NCBI GenBank assembly: GCA_025331125.1
Contig: JAOALB010000011.1
Coordinates: 79,866-143,865 of the forward strand
Direction: 5' to 3'
From: Mycogone perniciosa
Lineage: Eukaryota; Ascomycota; Sordariomycetes; Hypocreales; Hypocreaceae
DNA: 64,000 nt
Each line of letters opens with the position of its first letter. The first letter of the stretch is position 1. A program made the translations under genes and the position numbers. This document shows positions 21,342 to 31,938 of this stretch, piece after piece. The notes under the pieces are model-generated. The model was not told the origin of the DNA and made no database searches. It saw only the letters and a list, made by a program, of their open reading frames with translations.

Positions 21342-23827
21342 ATGTCGTCATTGTCACTGCCGCGGGGCACCTGGTTCTTGGTGCTCTGCCTTGTTTGCCT
21401 TGCTCTTTTGCCAGGCAAAGCGGCAGCCTTTGGTGCTGGAAATATTCCTTCAATCGCCCAGGTTGGTGTGCTAAAAGTTATGAGTTCTTTTCAGAGGGTC
21501 TGACAGTTTCATGGTTCAGGTTGAAGGTCACAACTGGCGTCATGGAGGTGGGTTACACAGCATGTGATAAACAGGGTCCATGAGGGGCAGCCTTACTGAT
21601 GACCCCCCTTCCCAGATATCGAGGATATGCTTCAGAGTCTTGCCTTTCTCCATGGTAAAAAATGGACTTCAATGCTTATCAAGCGAACCTACTTTGGCAA
21701 CTGGCTCCGCGATTATTCCCAGGCCGTTGACGTCGGCTCTCTGAAAGGAGTCAATGCCGCCACTATTCGTGTTCTTGTAAGAAGTCTTGTTGGATCTTGG
21801 AGGAAACAGACTAACAGCAAAAACCAAAGGTTTGGGTTCTCTCTTTCATGGCTTTTGGATATGCCACAGAAGAGTTCGAGGTTACCGAGGAACGTCTCGG
21901 TTGCTACCGCCCTGAAGAACACATTGACAATCCAAAGGGTTATGCTAGTGGCACGGATGCCCGCAAATTCGATCCCCGTCTGCGTGGGCCAGTCCAGCCT
22001 GTTGAGACGGAAATCGACCTCAACACCGGCATGAAGAACTATATCTCCAACGAGGCCGGGGGGTGGGCCACAAGCGCTGGCTACCTCCGTTACAGCTTTG
22101 CCCGAAGCATCCACTTTGGACGCATATATACTCACGGGGCTCAATCCAAAGGCAAGGAAGAGGACCTGTGTGAGGCACTGAGGTGTCTCGGCCAAGCTCT
22201 TCACTGTCTGGAGGACTTTAGCGCTCACAGCAACTACGTTGAGCTAGCCCTCCGTGAACTGGGCTTCCGAAATGTATTCCCGCATTGTGGTACTCAGACA
22301 GAGATCAGGACTCGTGGCAAGACCATATATCCCCTGGTTACCGGAACATTTGGCGGCGTAGACTTCTTGCATTCTGTCATTGGCGAGGCGAACGACCATT
22401 TCACCCAGTCCGAGGTTGACGAGGTTGAAGTCGCCTTGAAGAACGCAGAGGCTGCCAAGAGTGATCAGAATTCCAATTCGAGGGGCCTCTTGAATCTTGT
22501 CGCACCTCGCGATTTCATCTCTCTTGTGTCGAAGCTTCCCGGTGATGGATCCAGTTTTGCTGCCCAGGCTAGGGAACTGAAGGCCGCCTCTGAAGCGCAG
22601 GAACGAGAGAACCAATATCGTACCCGTTCGGACGGGAACGTCAATGTCGTCCCTGGCATGAGTCCCAACTTCGATCCCGTCAAGACTGCTGGTCAAATCT
22701 ACCCCATTCTGAAGTTCCGGGACAGAATTGTCAAGTCAATCAGCCGAGGAATCGAAAAGGTCCCTGGACTCGAGAAGCTGCTTGAGCACATCAGCGAGAC
22801 CCTGACTGCCTTCATCCTTGGTCTCCTCGCTCCATTCATCCGGCCTATCATCAACCAAGTCTCCAAGGCCTTGAAGGATGGTTCCTCCGGCGTGATTAGT
22901 GCCAGCGCCAATTCGCAGATGGAGCCCTGGGACAATCCCAGGTGTTCAGACCCAACTCATTCCATGCTCTCCAAGGATCACTTCACCAATATTCTCAACT
23001 CATGCGCCGGTCGCGTCGCAGCCACAATTCTGCAGTACACAGTACCGTAAGTACTCAACTCACATGACATATTCTTCTTCCCTCGTGCTCTTCTAACAAA
23101 TCCCTCAAGTCGGATCCTTTTCGCTTGGGAGAATCCAAATGTTCCTGTAGACGAAGTTGTCAACGACGTCCTGCGTGCATTCCACCACCCCGCCCTCCGC
23201 GACGACAGGGTCGAGATCCAGAAAGAAATGTTCCACACTGTCAAGAAGTGGGCGGACGAGTACCCTAAACGTCACCAACTCGAAAGCCTCCTCTCGTCTG
23301 AGTCCGTCAAGGCGGGCAAGAACCACATCCTCAAGCAAACTCGGGACAAGGGCCATTTGCGTGGTGCTTGGGACAGCGTGACTCAACTGGGACACGGAAA
23401 AGTTTCTGGCTCTCTATGGTCTCAGGTCAAAACCCGAGATCTGAGCTCCATGGAAGGCCGCGATGGTAACGCATCTACAAATTACACGTCCACTTCGCCT
23501 GCCCCTGCTTCGTCTTCTCGCTACTCGCCACCGGCACAGGGCTATGGCTATGGAGAGAGTGCCTCGTTCTACTCCCAATCCCGTGAGGAGAGCTCACACT
23601 CCAGGCCGGGATATTCTGCTCCTTCGCCCCAATACTACTCTGGATATGGCCAGGCACCACAGCAACAGAGTCAATACGATGGGGCGTACGGAGCATCGGG
23701 CTATGGCGCAGCTCAGTCGCAGTATCATCACTCCTCTAACCAGTCTTCTTCACATCGGCAATCACATCAGTCGCATCACCAGCGGCCATCCCAGGATAAG
23801 TACGACGACCGGCGACACGGCTATTAG
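21342..23827 (+). CDS. het-c: HET-C heterokaryon incompatibility protein
   Basis: Exons 21342-21461, 21520-21547, 21616-21776, 21830-23046 and 23110-23827 encode 747 residues. A cleavable signal peptide (SLPRGTWFLVLCLVCLALLP, then KAAA) precedes the conserved FGAGNIPSIA. The HET-C domain follows: NWRHGDIEDML, KKWTSMLIKRTYFGNWLRDY, SQAVDVGSLKGV, GCYRPEEHIDNPKGYA, YSFARSIHFGR, ALRCLGQALHCLEDFSAHSN. The C-terminal 130 residues are a disordered Ser/Tyr/Gly/Gln/His-rich tail. In Neurospora crassa het-c is a secreted/plasma-membrane glycine-rich-tail protein whose alternative alleles trigger cell death when mixed in a heterokaryon; that role is known for the family and is inferred here. The gene appears intact. 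The 28-nt second exon is required to join the conserved residues. Confidence 0.93.
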
Positions 23828-24246
23828 TGTTGATATCTGCTCACTTTACTACTTTTGATATTCGAGTTTCGGTGGCTGAGGACGGACTGACGGGCGGACG
23901 GATAGACTCATCGAGGTCAGGAATTTCCGGGTTTCTACGGACAAGGAACCACATCAGGTAGGTAGATATACGTTGACCGAGTATTATCTGAGATACACTC
24001 TTGCACTTTCCCGTTACCATCTCACACAATCGGCGTGTGAGAGTTGTTTGTCTTAAATAGTTTTTCTCTCCTTGGAGGGTATCCTATTGTACAGAGACAC
24101 TTCCCTTAATACCTCCAAACTCCTTCCCATGCTAGATAATGAATATGCTTGCGCCTAAATACCGCTCACTTTCGCTTCATCATGCCGTATATAGTGTGTG
24201 CCATCACCGAATATTTCATCTCCCCCTTTAACTTTTATCGGCAGAT
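23828..24246. other. Convergent 3' intergenic region
   Basis: Lies between the stops of het-c and the PP2C gene. Nothing coding recognised. Confidence 0.5.
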
Positions 24247-26214
24247 CTATCTTTTGCCCCGTCGAGGATCCTGAGCCTCGGCCAACCTAATATCTCGAAA
24301 CTCCTTCGTTCCAAGACTGCCTACGCCACCCTCGGAGCGGCGTTCCCAGCCGCCAAGTCTGATGACTTGGCAGGTCGCATTATCGCCATCGTCAGAAACC
24401 TCAGTTGCGTATTCCACGACCCGACGAGCGCCTTCTTCGGGAGTCTTTGCCTCCTTAATGACATCCACGATTTCTTGATCGCTTAATGTGCCAGACACGC
24501 CATCACTCATGAGGACGAGAAAAGAGTACTGAGCCGGGCCCAACTTGACCCTGGTTATCTCGGGTTCTGCGGATACGCCGATTCGCTTGCTCCTGATGTC
24601 GCCAAATGCCCGGCTATTGGCGAGTCCAGCAATGCGCTCCTCTCCAAAGCTATCGCCAGACACCATAGATCCAGCCGGGGCATATCGGCGCAGCCGCCGA
24701 CTCTCTGCTGGAGTGCTCGGGTGATGGTCAGCAGTGAGGGGTTGGGCCAGACCCGTCGCGGTATCACATAACAGTACACGGCTATCACCAACATGCGCCA
24801 CAATGAGTGTCGACTGTGCGCCAGGGTGCCAGAAGGGCACAGGGGTTGGCGTTGAGATGAGTGCAACTGATGCGGTTGAGCCACCCTTGAAGCGCGTTGT
24901 GCCGCCAATGTCGTGTCCCGAAGGTGTAGCATGAGGAACTCCTAAAATTTCGTCATTGTTTAGCGGCGTGTCACTGAGGCAGGCATCGTCCGGGTCTATC
25001 TTGCGAGCCTGCGCAGAAACAAAGTCGAGGTCGGCCCTGAGAAACCCATATGCGAGAGCCGACTCCACAGAGATGACACAATCTTCACATGAGTCGCCAG
25101 ACATGTCGAAATGCTCTGGATAGAATCGACGGAAGTACCCCCCTATCGTGCTGGCATACTCTTTCACGAGGCCCTTCTCCAACCCGATAGCCTTTGCGTA
25201 ATCCGAGACTTCTACAGGGACCGACTCCGCACTGGGGAGAGGGCTCCCATGTCGAGGGGCATTGTTAAACCCAGTGTGATTCTGGTCCGCTGCCTTTATA
25301 TCCTTCTTCGCTTCATTTGGCCCCTTTATGTTTACTTCATCGAGCGCCTGCTTCTCGGTTATGGTTTTCTTGTGTATGTGTGGTAAATGAGTGCCCCGGC
25401 CGGGTTTCTTCTTGCGCAGACTACTCTGCAAGCCAAATTCCGATGCCGCTTCCTCAAGATAGCCATGTAGTTCATCACGCAAGAAGTGGGAGCATTGTGT
25501 TCCCCCATGCCCGTCAAACACTGCGAAGTAAAATATTTGAGGGTCTCCCAGAGCGCTGTCCGCTGCAGTTGGTTCTCCAGGTTTTTGTTTTACACTCATA
25601 GGAGCTCTCTCGGCAAATGCTGGCATATCGACGATCCCCGCCTGGTCTGCGTCCTCATTGTAGGGCCGACTCCCTCGAGCAGTGGCAGATCCGAAGTGAT
25701 GTTTAGCACGTCGCAAAGGTATCCGCACAACCGTCAAGTCTCGACTGGGCATATTCGGTATCGAAATAGCTGGGGCGGATTTAGGCCCTGGAGTATGGGG
25801 TGTCGAGGCATCGCGGGGCAGCTTGTGGCCCGGTCCAGGACGGCCGGAATCGGGATGAAGGGAGGAAGATGGAAGATGGGTAACGAAATATGTGTGAAAA
25901 TCTCTCCGAGTTAGCGGTCGGATGTGTCTTGAATGCAAGGGCATTCCAGCACCGCAAGAACCCCCGCGCGATCCGCATCGCCAAGACCGTGCAGAATGCG
26001 ACCTGGCATGCGCCGTTGAGGTTGTGTATCGACATCGACCGGCCGCTGGAGGCGTACTTTGTGGTGAAACAGCATCCCCCCGTGCGTTAATGCGAGTACT
26101 GGCGCATGCTGCAAGCAAGGAAACCGACGCTGTTGGGATTGCGGCGGAATCTGCCGAGAGATGGGTGACAGCTCTCGATGCTGAGCCCAGGGCTTTGTTC
26201 GCGAAGGAGGCCAT
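24247..26214 (-). CDS. PTC6: PP2C-type Ser/Thr phosphatase, Ptc6-like (mitochondrial)
   Basis: The frame ends at 24247. From RRDFHTYFVTHLPSSSLHPD onward it matches the fungal Ptc6 (Aup1/Ppp2) group. PP2C motifs are YNEDADQAG, FYFAVFDGHGG (metal-binding Asp/Gly), VAHVGDSRVLLCD, LTADHHPSTPAESRRL, GLANSRAFGDIRSKR, FLVLMSDGVSGTLSDQEIVD and DDGDNATCQV. Insertions around 100-180 residues into the domain are typical of the group. In yeast Ptc6 is mitochondrial and acts on pyruvate dehydrogenase and in mitophagy; the same place of action is inferred. The start is uncertain. The frame is open to 26214, but residues 1-90 are not family-like. A start at 25944 (MPLHSRHIRPLTRR) gives a short basic presequence and is at least as likely. 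Confidence 0.88.
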   Translation of the reverse strand: MASFANKALGSASRAVTHLSADSAAIPTASVSLLAACASTRINARGDAVSPQSTPPAAGRCRYTTSTAHARSHSARSWRCGSRGGSCGAGMPLHSRHIRPLTRRDFHTYFVTHLPSSSLHPDSGRPGPGHKLPRDASTPHTPGPKSAPAISIPNMPSRDLTVVRIPLRRAKHHFGSATARGSRPYNEDADQAGIVDMPAFAERAPMSVKQKPGEPTAADSALGDPQIFYFAVFDGHGGTQCSHFLRDELHGYLEEAASEFGLQSSLRKKKPGRGTHLPHIHKKTITEKQALDEVNIKGPNEAKKDIKAADQNHTGFNNAPRHGSPLPSAESVPVEVSDYAKAIGLEKGLVKEYASTIGGYFRRFYPEHFDMSGDSCEDCVISVESALAYGFLRADLDFVSAQARKIDPDDACLSDTPLNNDEILGVPHATPSGHDIGGTTRFKGGSTASVALISTPTPVPFWHPGAQSTLIVAHVGDSRVLLCDTATGLAQPLTADHHPSTPAESRRLRRYAPAGSMVSGDSFGEERIAGLANSRAFGDIRSKRIGVSAEPEITRVKLGPAQYSFLVLMSDGVSGTLSDQEIVDVIKEAKTPEEGARRVVEYATEVSDDGDNATCQVIRLGGWERRSEGGVGSLGTKEFRDIRLAEAQDPRRGKR

Positions 26215-26500
26215 TGATGTTGCGATATGCTACCCGAAGCTCGAGATCTGCAGGCTCAGGAATAGATACCGCTTTCGAAGTCGAATCGCTGCTGACTTGC
26301 CGCAACTCACAGCCATGGGCCTGCTGTTGGGGAGCGGAGGAGGAAGGGGATGTCTCGGAGTTGATAAGCCCAGAGACTGTTGGGCCGATGTTGGATGCGA
26401 TTGCTTGTTTCGCCAAGGCCGAGGGGTTTTCGCGATGACTGAAGGTGCTCGACAAACGTGAGGAGTTGAGAGAGCAGTATCGTGAGATAAGACTATGCAA

Positions 26501-27261
26501 ACATGTCTACATCAAAGCTGGTCAGAGAGGAAATGAAGGCGGCAAGTGTTTGCGGGAGAGAGATAGAGGTCCGCCAACACACTCCAATAGCTGTCGTCGA
26601 CTATCAGCCACCCGCCGAGCGGCCTAACGTCCCAACCCGATAGAGGGCGCGCTGCTAAACTACAGGGGGTTTAGATGCTAAGGAAGCAAATAATACCGCC
26701 AAGGCCAGCGCGGTGCTGAGTACTCCGTAAATTGGTCACCAATAACCCGGAGAATTTCTATCTTTGGATACAAGCGTCTCAGCGCCGAATACCGTCTCTT
26801 GAGTATGGAGTAGTATCGGGCCAAATCGTCAGTCTTGTCAATTCAAGAACTAAGATCAGCAACGGTGAATGATGCCGATCATACGGAGTACATCGGAAAT
26901 TATGAGTGATATCATGTCGTTCTGATTTGCTGCCATCCTGCAGGCTCTCACGCAGGGGTACAGAGGTACCTGCACCGCCCCGAAACAGCCTCCAGTGTTT
27001 CCATTCTTGTACGAGTACAGCGGCAGGCGGCAGCGCTATTCCTCACTAACCATATCGACCACCTGGAGCCAACCTAACTGTAACCTCACATTTACACACC
27101 GCGCATTTGAGAACACCAACCCAGAGACGACTTTGGTGCACAAGCCTTGACGCCAGTCTCGCGTCTCAAAATCGGGGCTTCCATTCGTCGGTCTATCAGA
27201 CCAGCCCTAGCTCTAGCCTTTCCATGTCGACAGCATCACCCCTGCCAGGAGTAGAAGAAGT
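26501..27261. promoter_or_regulatory. Divergent intergenic region PTC6/BTB gene
   Basis: No gene recognised. Two GTACTCCGTA-type words (26719-26729, 26882-26891) are present. It must contain both promoters. Confidence 0.45.
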
Positions 27262-28726
27262 ATGGGCGAGTCTGCGGCGTCCGCATCCGCAGATGGAGAT
27301 GCGTCCAAGAGTGTGAAGATAGGCGGCCGAACGGTTGTTGAGGTGGCTGATGCGGGCAACATCATCCTGGATGTGACGTTTGAAACGTCTAGCGAGACTC
27401 TGAAGAAATGTCGGAAGGCTGCCTCCAGGAAAACTGGCGGTGCACCTCCGGCCGACTTGAAGCCCAAGATCAAGGTGGCATACCGGGTGAGCCTAGAGGC
27501 ACTGAAGAAGCACTCCAAATACTTTGCCAACCTTCTCTCCAACTCCCAGTTCCGGGAAGCGAGACTGATCGCAGATGCGCACCACAAGCTAGCAGAGAGG
27601 AAGATCAAGCCTGGCGAGGCAGACGCCGTAGACTTGCCGTGGATCGGCATCACCGACGATGATGAGGCCACAAAGGCAGCAGGACGGGAACACGCATTTG
27701 AGGATATTCTCAGGATCATTCACCAGACGCCACCCAAGGCTGGGCGCGTCTCCATGTCCGATGTCACCACCTTGGCCATTATCGCCGACCGCTTTGATTG
27801 TGTCAGCACTGTGGCTCGCTCCCTGAACAGTGATTTGAAGTTCAAGTGGCCCTTGACCAACACGAGGGCGCTCATAGATGACAACGGCCGTAACACGGAC
27901 GTCGAGCAGATACTACGTGAGAAGATCCTCGTCTCCTGGCTACTTGGTCAACCGATGAGGTTGCATCAAGCATCGCGAGAGCTCATCACTCGTGGATCTC
28001 GTCTCTGGAGCGCCTTTCACGAGGATGAGATGGAATTGACTGCTGCCTGGTGGAACTTACCAGAAGGTCTAGAAGGTGAGTTTTTTTCAGATCAAGGTAT
28101 GCCCATTGTACGGTACTGACCTTCCCCTAGCTGAACTACAGTATCGGCGAGAGTGCATTTTGAGCACCATCGCCTCCGTACAACGTCACTTCCTCGGGTT
28201 GTACTCCTCAAAAGAGAGGCAGTGTAAGCTTGGCTACGACTCTAGCGCCGCATGCGACTCATTCCAACTCGGACAGATGCTCAAATTCCTCGTGTCCAAA
28301 AACATGTTGTTCCTTGTTGACTTCAGCCCAACATCTCTCGAAACTGTTCCCGACACTGCAATGCTGAACATCGATGAGCTGCTTTTGGCACTCAAGCAGT
28401 GTCCGAACTACCAAGTGGACAAGCACCACACGAACTGCGGTCTCCGAATCCGGATTGATCCTATCCTCGATTTCATTCGCTCCATGCTATCCGCTAGCGT
28501 CACTTCCATTGCCCATGCTGATTGGAAGAAACGACGCGCGGATGTCTCATGGGTGACGTCTAGGGACAGTGGCCAAGCCGTAAATGATGACGGGAAGCCC
28601 AAGTTTGTTTTCACGAGAGCCGTGGCGAATGACCAACGACTGCGTTTGGAAGGGGCCATTTATACTGACCGTATGGCGAAGAATCTGTTTACTGCTGGAT
28701 CTTGGGATTGGACCCCAGAGGTTTGA
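27262..28726 (+). CDS. BTB/POZ-like fungal protein of unknown function
   Basis: Exons 27262-28075 and 28131-28726 (donor GTGAGT, acceptor CCCCTAG) encode 469 residues. The N-terminal third resembles the BTB/POZ fold of fungal proteins. GNIILDVTFETSSETLKKC is the first strand-helix unit, then KIKVAYRVSLEALKKHSKYF and ANLLSNSQFREA. It continues with FEDILRIIHQTPPK and a conserved helical region (VTTLAIIADRFDCVSTVARS). The C-terminal half includes ELQYRRECILSTIASVQRHF and ends SWDWTPEV. BTB proteins often serve as dimerisation domains or cullin-3 adaptors; no catalytic motif is present, and the role is not known. An upstream in-frame ATG is not available close by, so 27262 is taken as the start. 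Confidence 0.82.
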
Positions 28727-28961
28727 TCTGCCTCATCATGAATGACGTAGCTATTGCTTGATTTACTTGGGATATATAGACCATGGTAACGGAATAGTCT
28801 CTTGGGAAGAGATAGATAGACTAGGTAAGTTGACTGTTGACATTTTTCTTCTCGACGGAGGCTATCTCTATACATTATCTCGAAGACGGGGGAATATTCA
28901 GGTATCATAGCACATATCCTACTTCCTCTTCCATTAAATTTTCCTTTCACACCTTCACCCT

Positions 28962-30242
28962 TCAAACAACCACGGTCTTCTCCTGTACCTTCTTCGTCTC
29001 CACACCACCATCGTGGCTCTCGCTTCCGCTGCGGGCCTCAGTGTCGTCTGACGGGGTGTACTTGGCCTTCCTGAAGGGAAGGTGACCCTTCTTCTCCTGG
29101 TACCTCATGACAATAAATGCCACGATAACGAAAAGCCAGTAGAGGTTGTACGAGAGAACGGAGCCGTATGTGGCGGAGTTGGTCCAGCCTAGAATGGCGT
29201 TGAAGATGCCCCAGCCGCCATTGTTTGCTCCCTCGGGCACACAGCACTATAGGAAATGTCAGTTATTGTTGGGGTATGCAGGATACTGGTCGTGCTTTTG
29301 GCTACTTACGTTGACGTGCCACACGCTCTTGTCAATGTCATAGGATCCTGGGCCGGAGCCAAGCTCATCGCTGTCACCACCAACAATGGCAGCCCACTTT
29401 CCTTGCTCAAGGTTCCAGACAGCGCGGGAGAACAGGGCGGCGCCGACAAGATACAGCAGGCAAGTAGATGCGACAAGGAAGACCTGCAGCCTCGTTGTTG
29501 AACCTCCCCTATGCGCTCGTTAGATCTGACCTAAATGGACTTGTATGGGCTGCTGAGGAGAAGGAACTTACTTGTACAAGAGGTATCCTACAAGACACCC
29601 AACCAACAGACCGACAACAACAGGGAGGGGCACGGCAGTGGCGGGGGCCGAGAAGGTGACACCAGCAACGAACACGATTGCTTCAATACCCTCTCGCAGC
29701 ACTGTGATGAACGGGAGGAGCAGCATGGCGTACTTCTCCAGAGCTCGAGTCAGCCAAGGACGGTTGGAGCTAGCTCGGAGAGGCGACTCGATGGCCTTGG
29801 CGATCTTGAGGCGCCACTTCTCCTGCATCTTACCGATGCGGAGTAGCGCAGCACCCATGATAGTGATAATGATAGAGGCGATGAGACAGAAGGCGCCCTC
29901 CCAGTAGTTCTCGTTCTGGTCCCAGAAGTTTTTGCCGACTGTGTAGAAGACGCCGATGAGGGCGCCGGCGATGATCATACATATTAGGAACCCTGCAGCA
30001 ATGCCTATCCAAATCTAGGCGAATCGACTGTGTGAGAAACATGTCTATTGACGTGATGGGAGCAAGATGGAGGAATGGCGGCGTCTTACCTGTTTCCTGA
30101 GCTTCTTGTACACGGTGCGGTCCGCATTTGGCCCGTCAAGTGTCTGCTTGAGGAAAGCGAGAAGGATGGAGACGATGATGACCGTCTCCAGCGTCTCTCG
30201 AAAGACGACGAGGAAGACGGGAACAGAGAAGACGTCAGGCAT
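28962..30242 (-). CDS. FTR1: High-affinity plasma-membrane iron permease Ftr1
   Basis: Exons 30242-30090, 30014-29572, 29508-29310 and 29246-28962 encode 359 residues with seven predicted membrane helices. Both REXXE-type iron-binding motifs are present: [20 protein letters not shown] in helix 1 and [20 protein letters not shown] in helix 4. The permease takes up the ferric iron produced by the partner ferroxidase Fet3; the two form an obligate complex at the plasma membrane. The C-terminal tail is cytosolic, charged and variable. The gene is divergently paired with FET3 at 31939, the usual arrangement for co-regulated reductive iron assimilation, and the shared upstream region carries iron-regulator motifs. 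Confidence 0.96.
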
Positions 30243-30458
30243 GGTGGACGAGTGAGTGTTGTTGACCTTGGACTCAAGCCTTGGATTGACGTGTGGCCAG
30301 GACCAACCGAAGATGGGAGAAGGAGGAAGGCTGAAGTTCTAAAGATTAAGAACAAGAGGAAGATGGAGGGTGGTCACAACAGGTACGTACTCCGTACATA
30401 CAATTAGCAGTACGGGGCACTTGCTTGGGTTCTACTGACTGACACGAGCATGATCCGG

Positions 30459-30467
30459 ATCAGATAA
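30459..30467 (+). promoter_or_regulatory. SreA/Sre-type iron-responsive GATA site (ATCAGATAA)
   Basis: Exact match to ATCWGATAA, the experimentally described recognition sequence of fungal siderophore/iron GATA repressors (SreA, Sre1, Urbs1). It lies 217 bases upstream of the FTR1 start. Binding is inferred. Confidence 0.7.
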
Positions 30468-31121
30468 CTTTGTCAAAGTCTCCCCCACAAGGCGAGTTCG
30501 GCAGAGGGAAAAAAACCACGCTTTGGCCGAATACCTGCACTACTACTAATCTAACTCCGTCATCGCTCCAACATCCAACGGAGCGCCTTCTCACCGTGGT
30601 TCGGTCCGCCGAGGCAGGTTCCATTGGAATTGGAATACGAGACTAAAGCCCACGAAGGAGGAGCTAATGCTAGAGTAGCAAGCCATCGGCATGACGGCTC
30701 CGTTTGTGGTGGAGCGTGTGACATTGAGCTAAATGGGGTCAATAATTTGGGTCATTGAAATTTTTTTTTTCTCCCAGGATACGGACGGATTAAGGAACAA
30801 CGAGGGAAATATCCAGGAAATAGGGCGATCGGACTCGGCCGAACTCAAGAATTCAAGTCTGTCGCATGCTCCACATGCTTGATTTTGCTGGTGCCTACGA
30901 CTTGGCCAAGCTATCACCACGACGTCCTTTGACATGGAATACCGTTGATCTGCCGTTGTTGACATACAGAACAGCATGTGATACCCATATATATAGGTTT
31001 TCTTCTTTTCCAGCCCTCAATGTGGCTTGCTAGAGGAATGGTTTCTTACGGCATTTAATTGGATCCCTCCCGGAAATTTGACCAACCTGTGGCAGAGATG
31101 ATAGTAGTAGCGCACACAAGA

Positions 31122-31142
31122 TACTACTACTAGTAGTAGTAG
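31122..31142. repeat. Palindromic trinucleotide run (ACT)n(AGT)n
   Basis: Direct ACT units are followed by their complement AGT units, giving a perfect inverted repeat with no spacer about 20 bp upstream of the second GATA site. It could extrude a hairpin. Confidence 0.75.
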
Positions 31143-31161
31143 TTGGTGCATCCAGGTCATC

Positions 31162-31170
31162 TTATCTGAT
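31162..31170 (-). promoter_or_regulatory. SreA/Sre-type iron-responsive GATA site (ATCAGATAA)
   Basis: A second exact ATCWGATAA, on the minus strand, about 770 bases upstream of the FET3 start. Two perfect sites in one 1.7-kb interval between iron genes strongly favour function. Confidence 0.7.
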
Positions 31171-31938
31171 CAGGCTAGCAGCTTATCAATCAATCAATCA
31201 GCCCACAGGCTCCGCTTTGCCATATCTGCACCTCCGATTGGCCGCCACGAAAAAGCTTCACCAAACCTCCACCTTTCGGCGGAGCAGACGCAGTGATGCT
31301 CCATCGGAGGTTTCTGAAGCATGAAGCTTACCCCCTTGTTCGGGCATGTTTGCGCACCAATCACATGTCTCTGGTGCTGCCCAAACGCCGTTCTGTGTGT
31401 CAAATTTTATGCTCCTTCGGTCTTCAGCTAGATGCTACGGATGGTACCGGCTTGGCCGTCTTGTCCTTGTCTTGTCTACGGAGTACATCTATCTATATTG
31501 CCTGCGAGCCGGAGGCACTATACGGGCCGACTGGCGTCTCAGTGCTTGACGGGCGTTGAATAGTTTCTGCAATAGGGTGACGCACTCTAGTCGCAAACGG
31601 GAAAGCATCGACCGGTTCTCGTGTGATCCGGTGGATTGAAGTGGACTGAAGTGGAATCAAGCGCGTTGTCCGAGAGAAGCCGTGCTGTTATCAATCTTTC
31701 TGCAGCCCGTTCCATCATCCTTCCCTGTCTCTGTCCTCCAGAGAAGCGACAATCGGAGCGTTGGCCACATTTGAGCTCAGCTGGTGCCACGGCAGGTCAA
31801 GTTTGGTGGCTTACTTTTTCCTTCTTCTGTGCCACTCACCTATTCACCTTTGGAATACTTCATCCGTTACGCAAAAGTATTTGCAGGTTGGGCATCTACA
31901 ACACCTCAATTCATAACTCTCACCAGAAACCACCACAA

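Larger units (their letters stand above)
30243..31938. promoter_or_regulatory. Bidirectional FTR1/FET3 promoter region
   Basis: This 1.7-kb region separates two divergently transcribed iron-uptake genes. It holds two perfect ATCAGATAA motifs, a (ACT)n(AGT)n palindrome at 31122-31142, two TACGGAGTAC-type words (30387-30397, 31477-31486) and no coding frame with family similarity. Confidence 0.75.

Noticed and set aside
26087..26500. 137-codon minus-strand frame with presequence-like start
   Set aside because: Not called as a gene, because no convincing splice to Ptc6 was found and no independent family was recognised; kept as a finding.
30075..30407. Plus-strand frame across the FTR1 start and promoter
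   Set aside because: Antisense to the first FTR1 exon and intron; no similarity.
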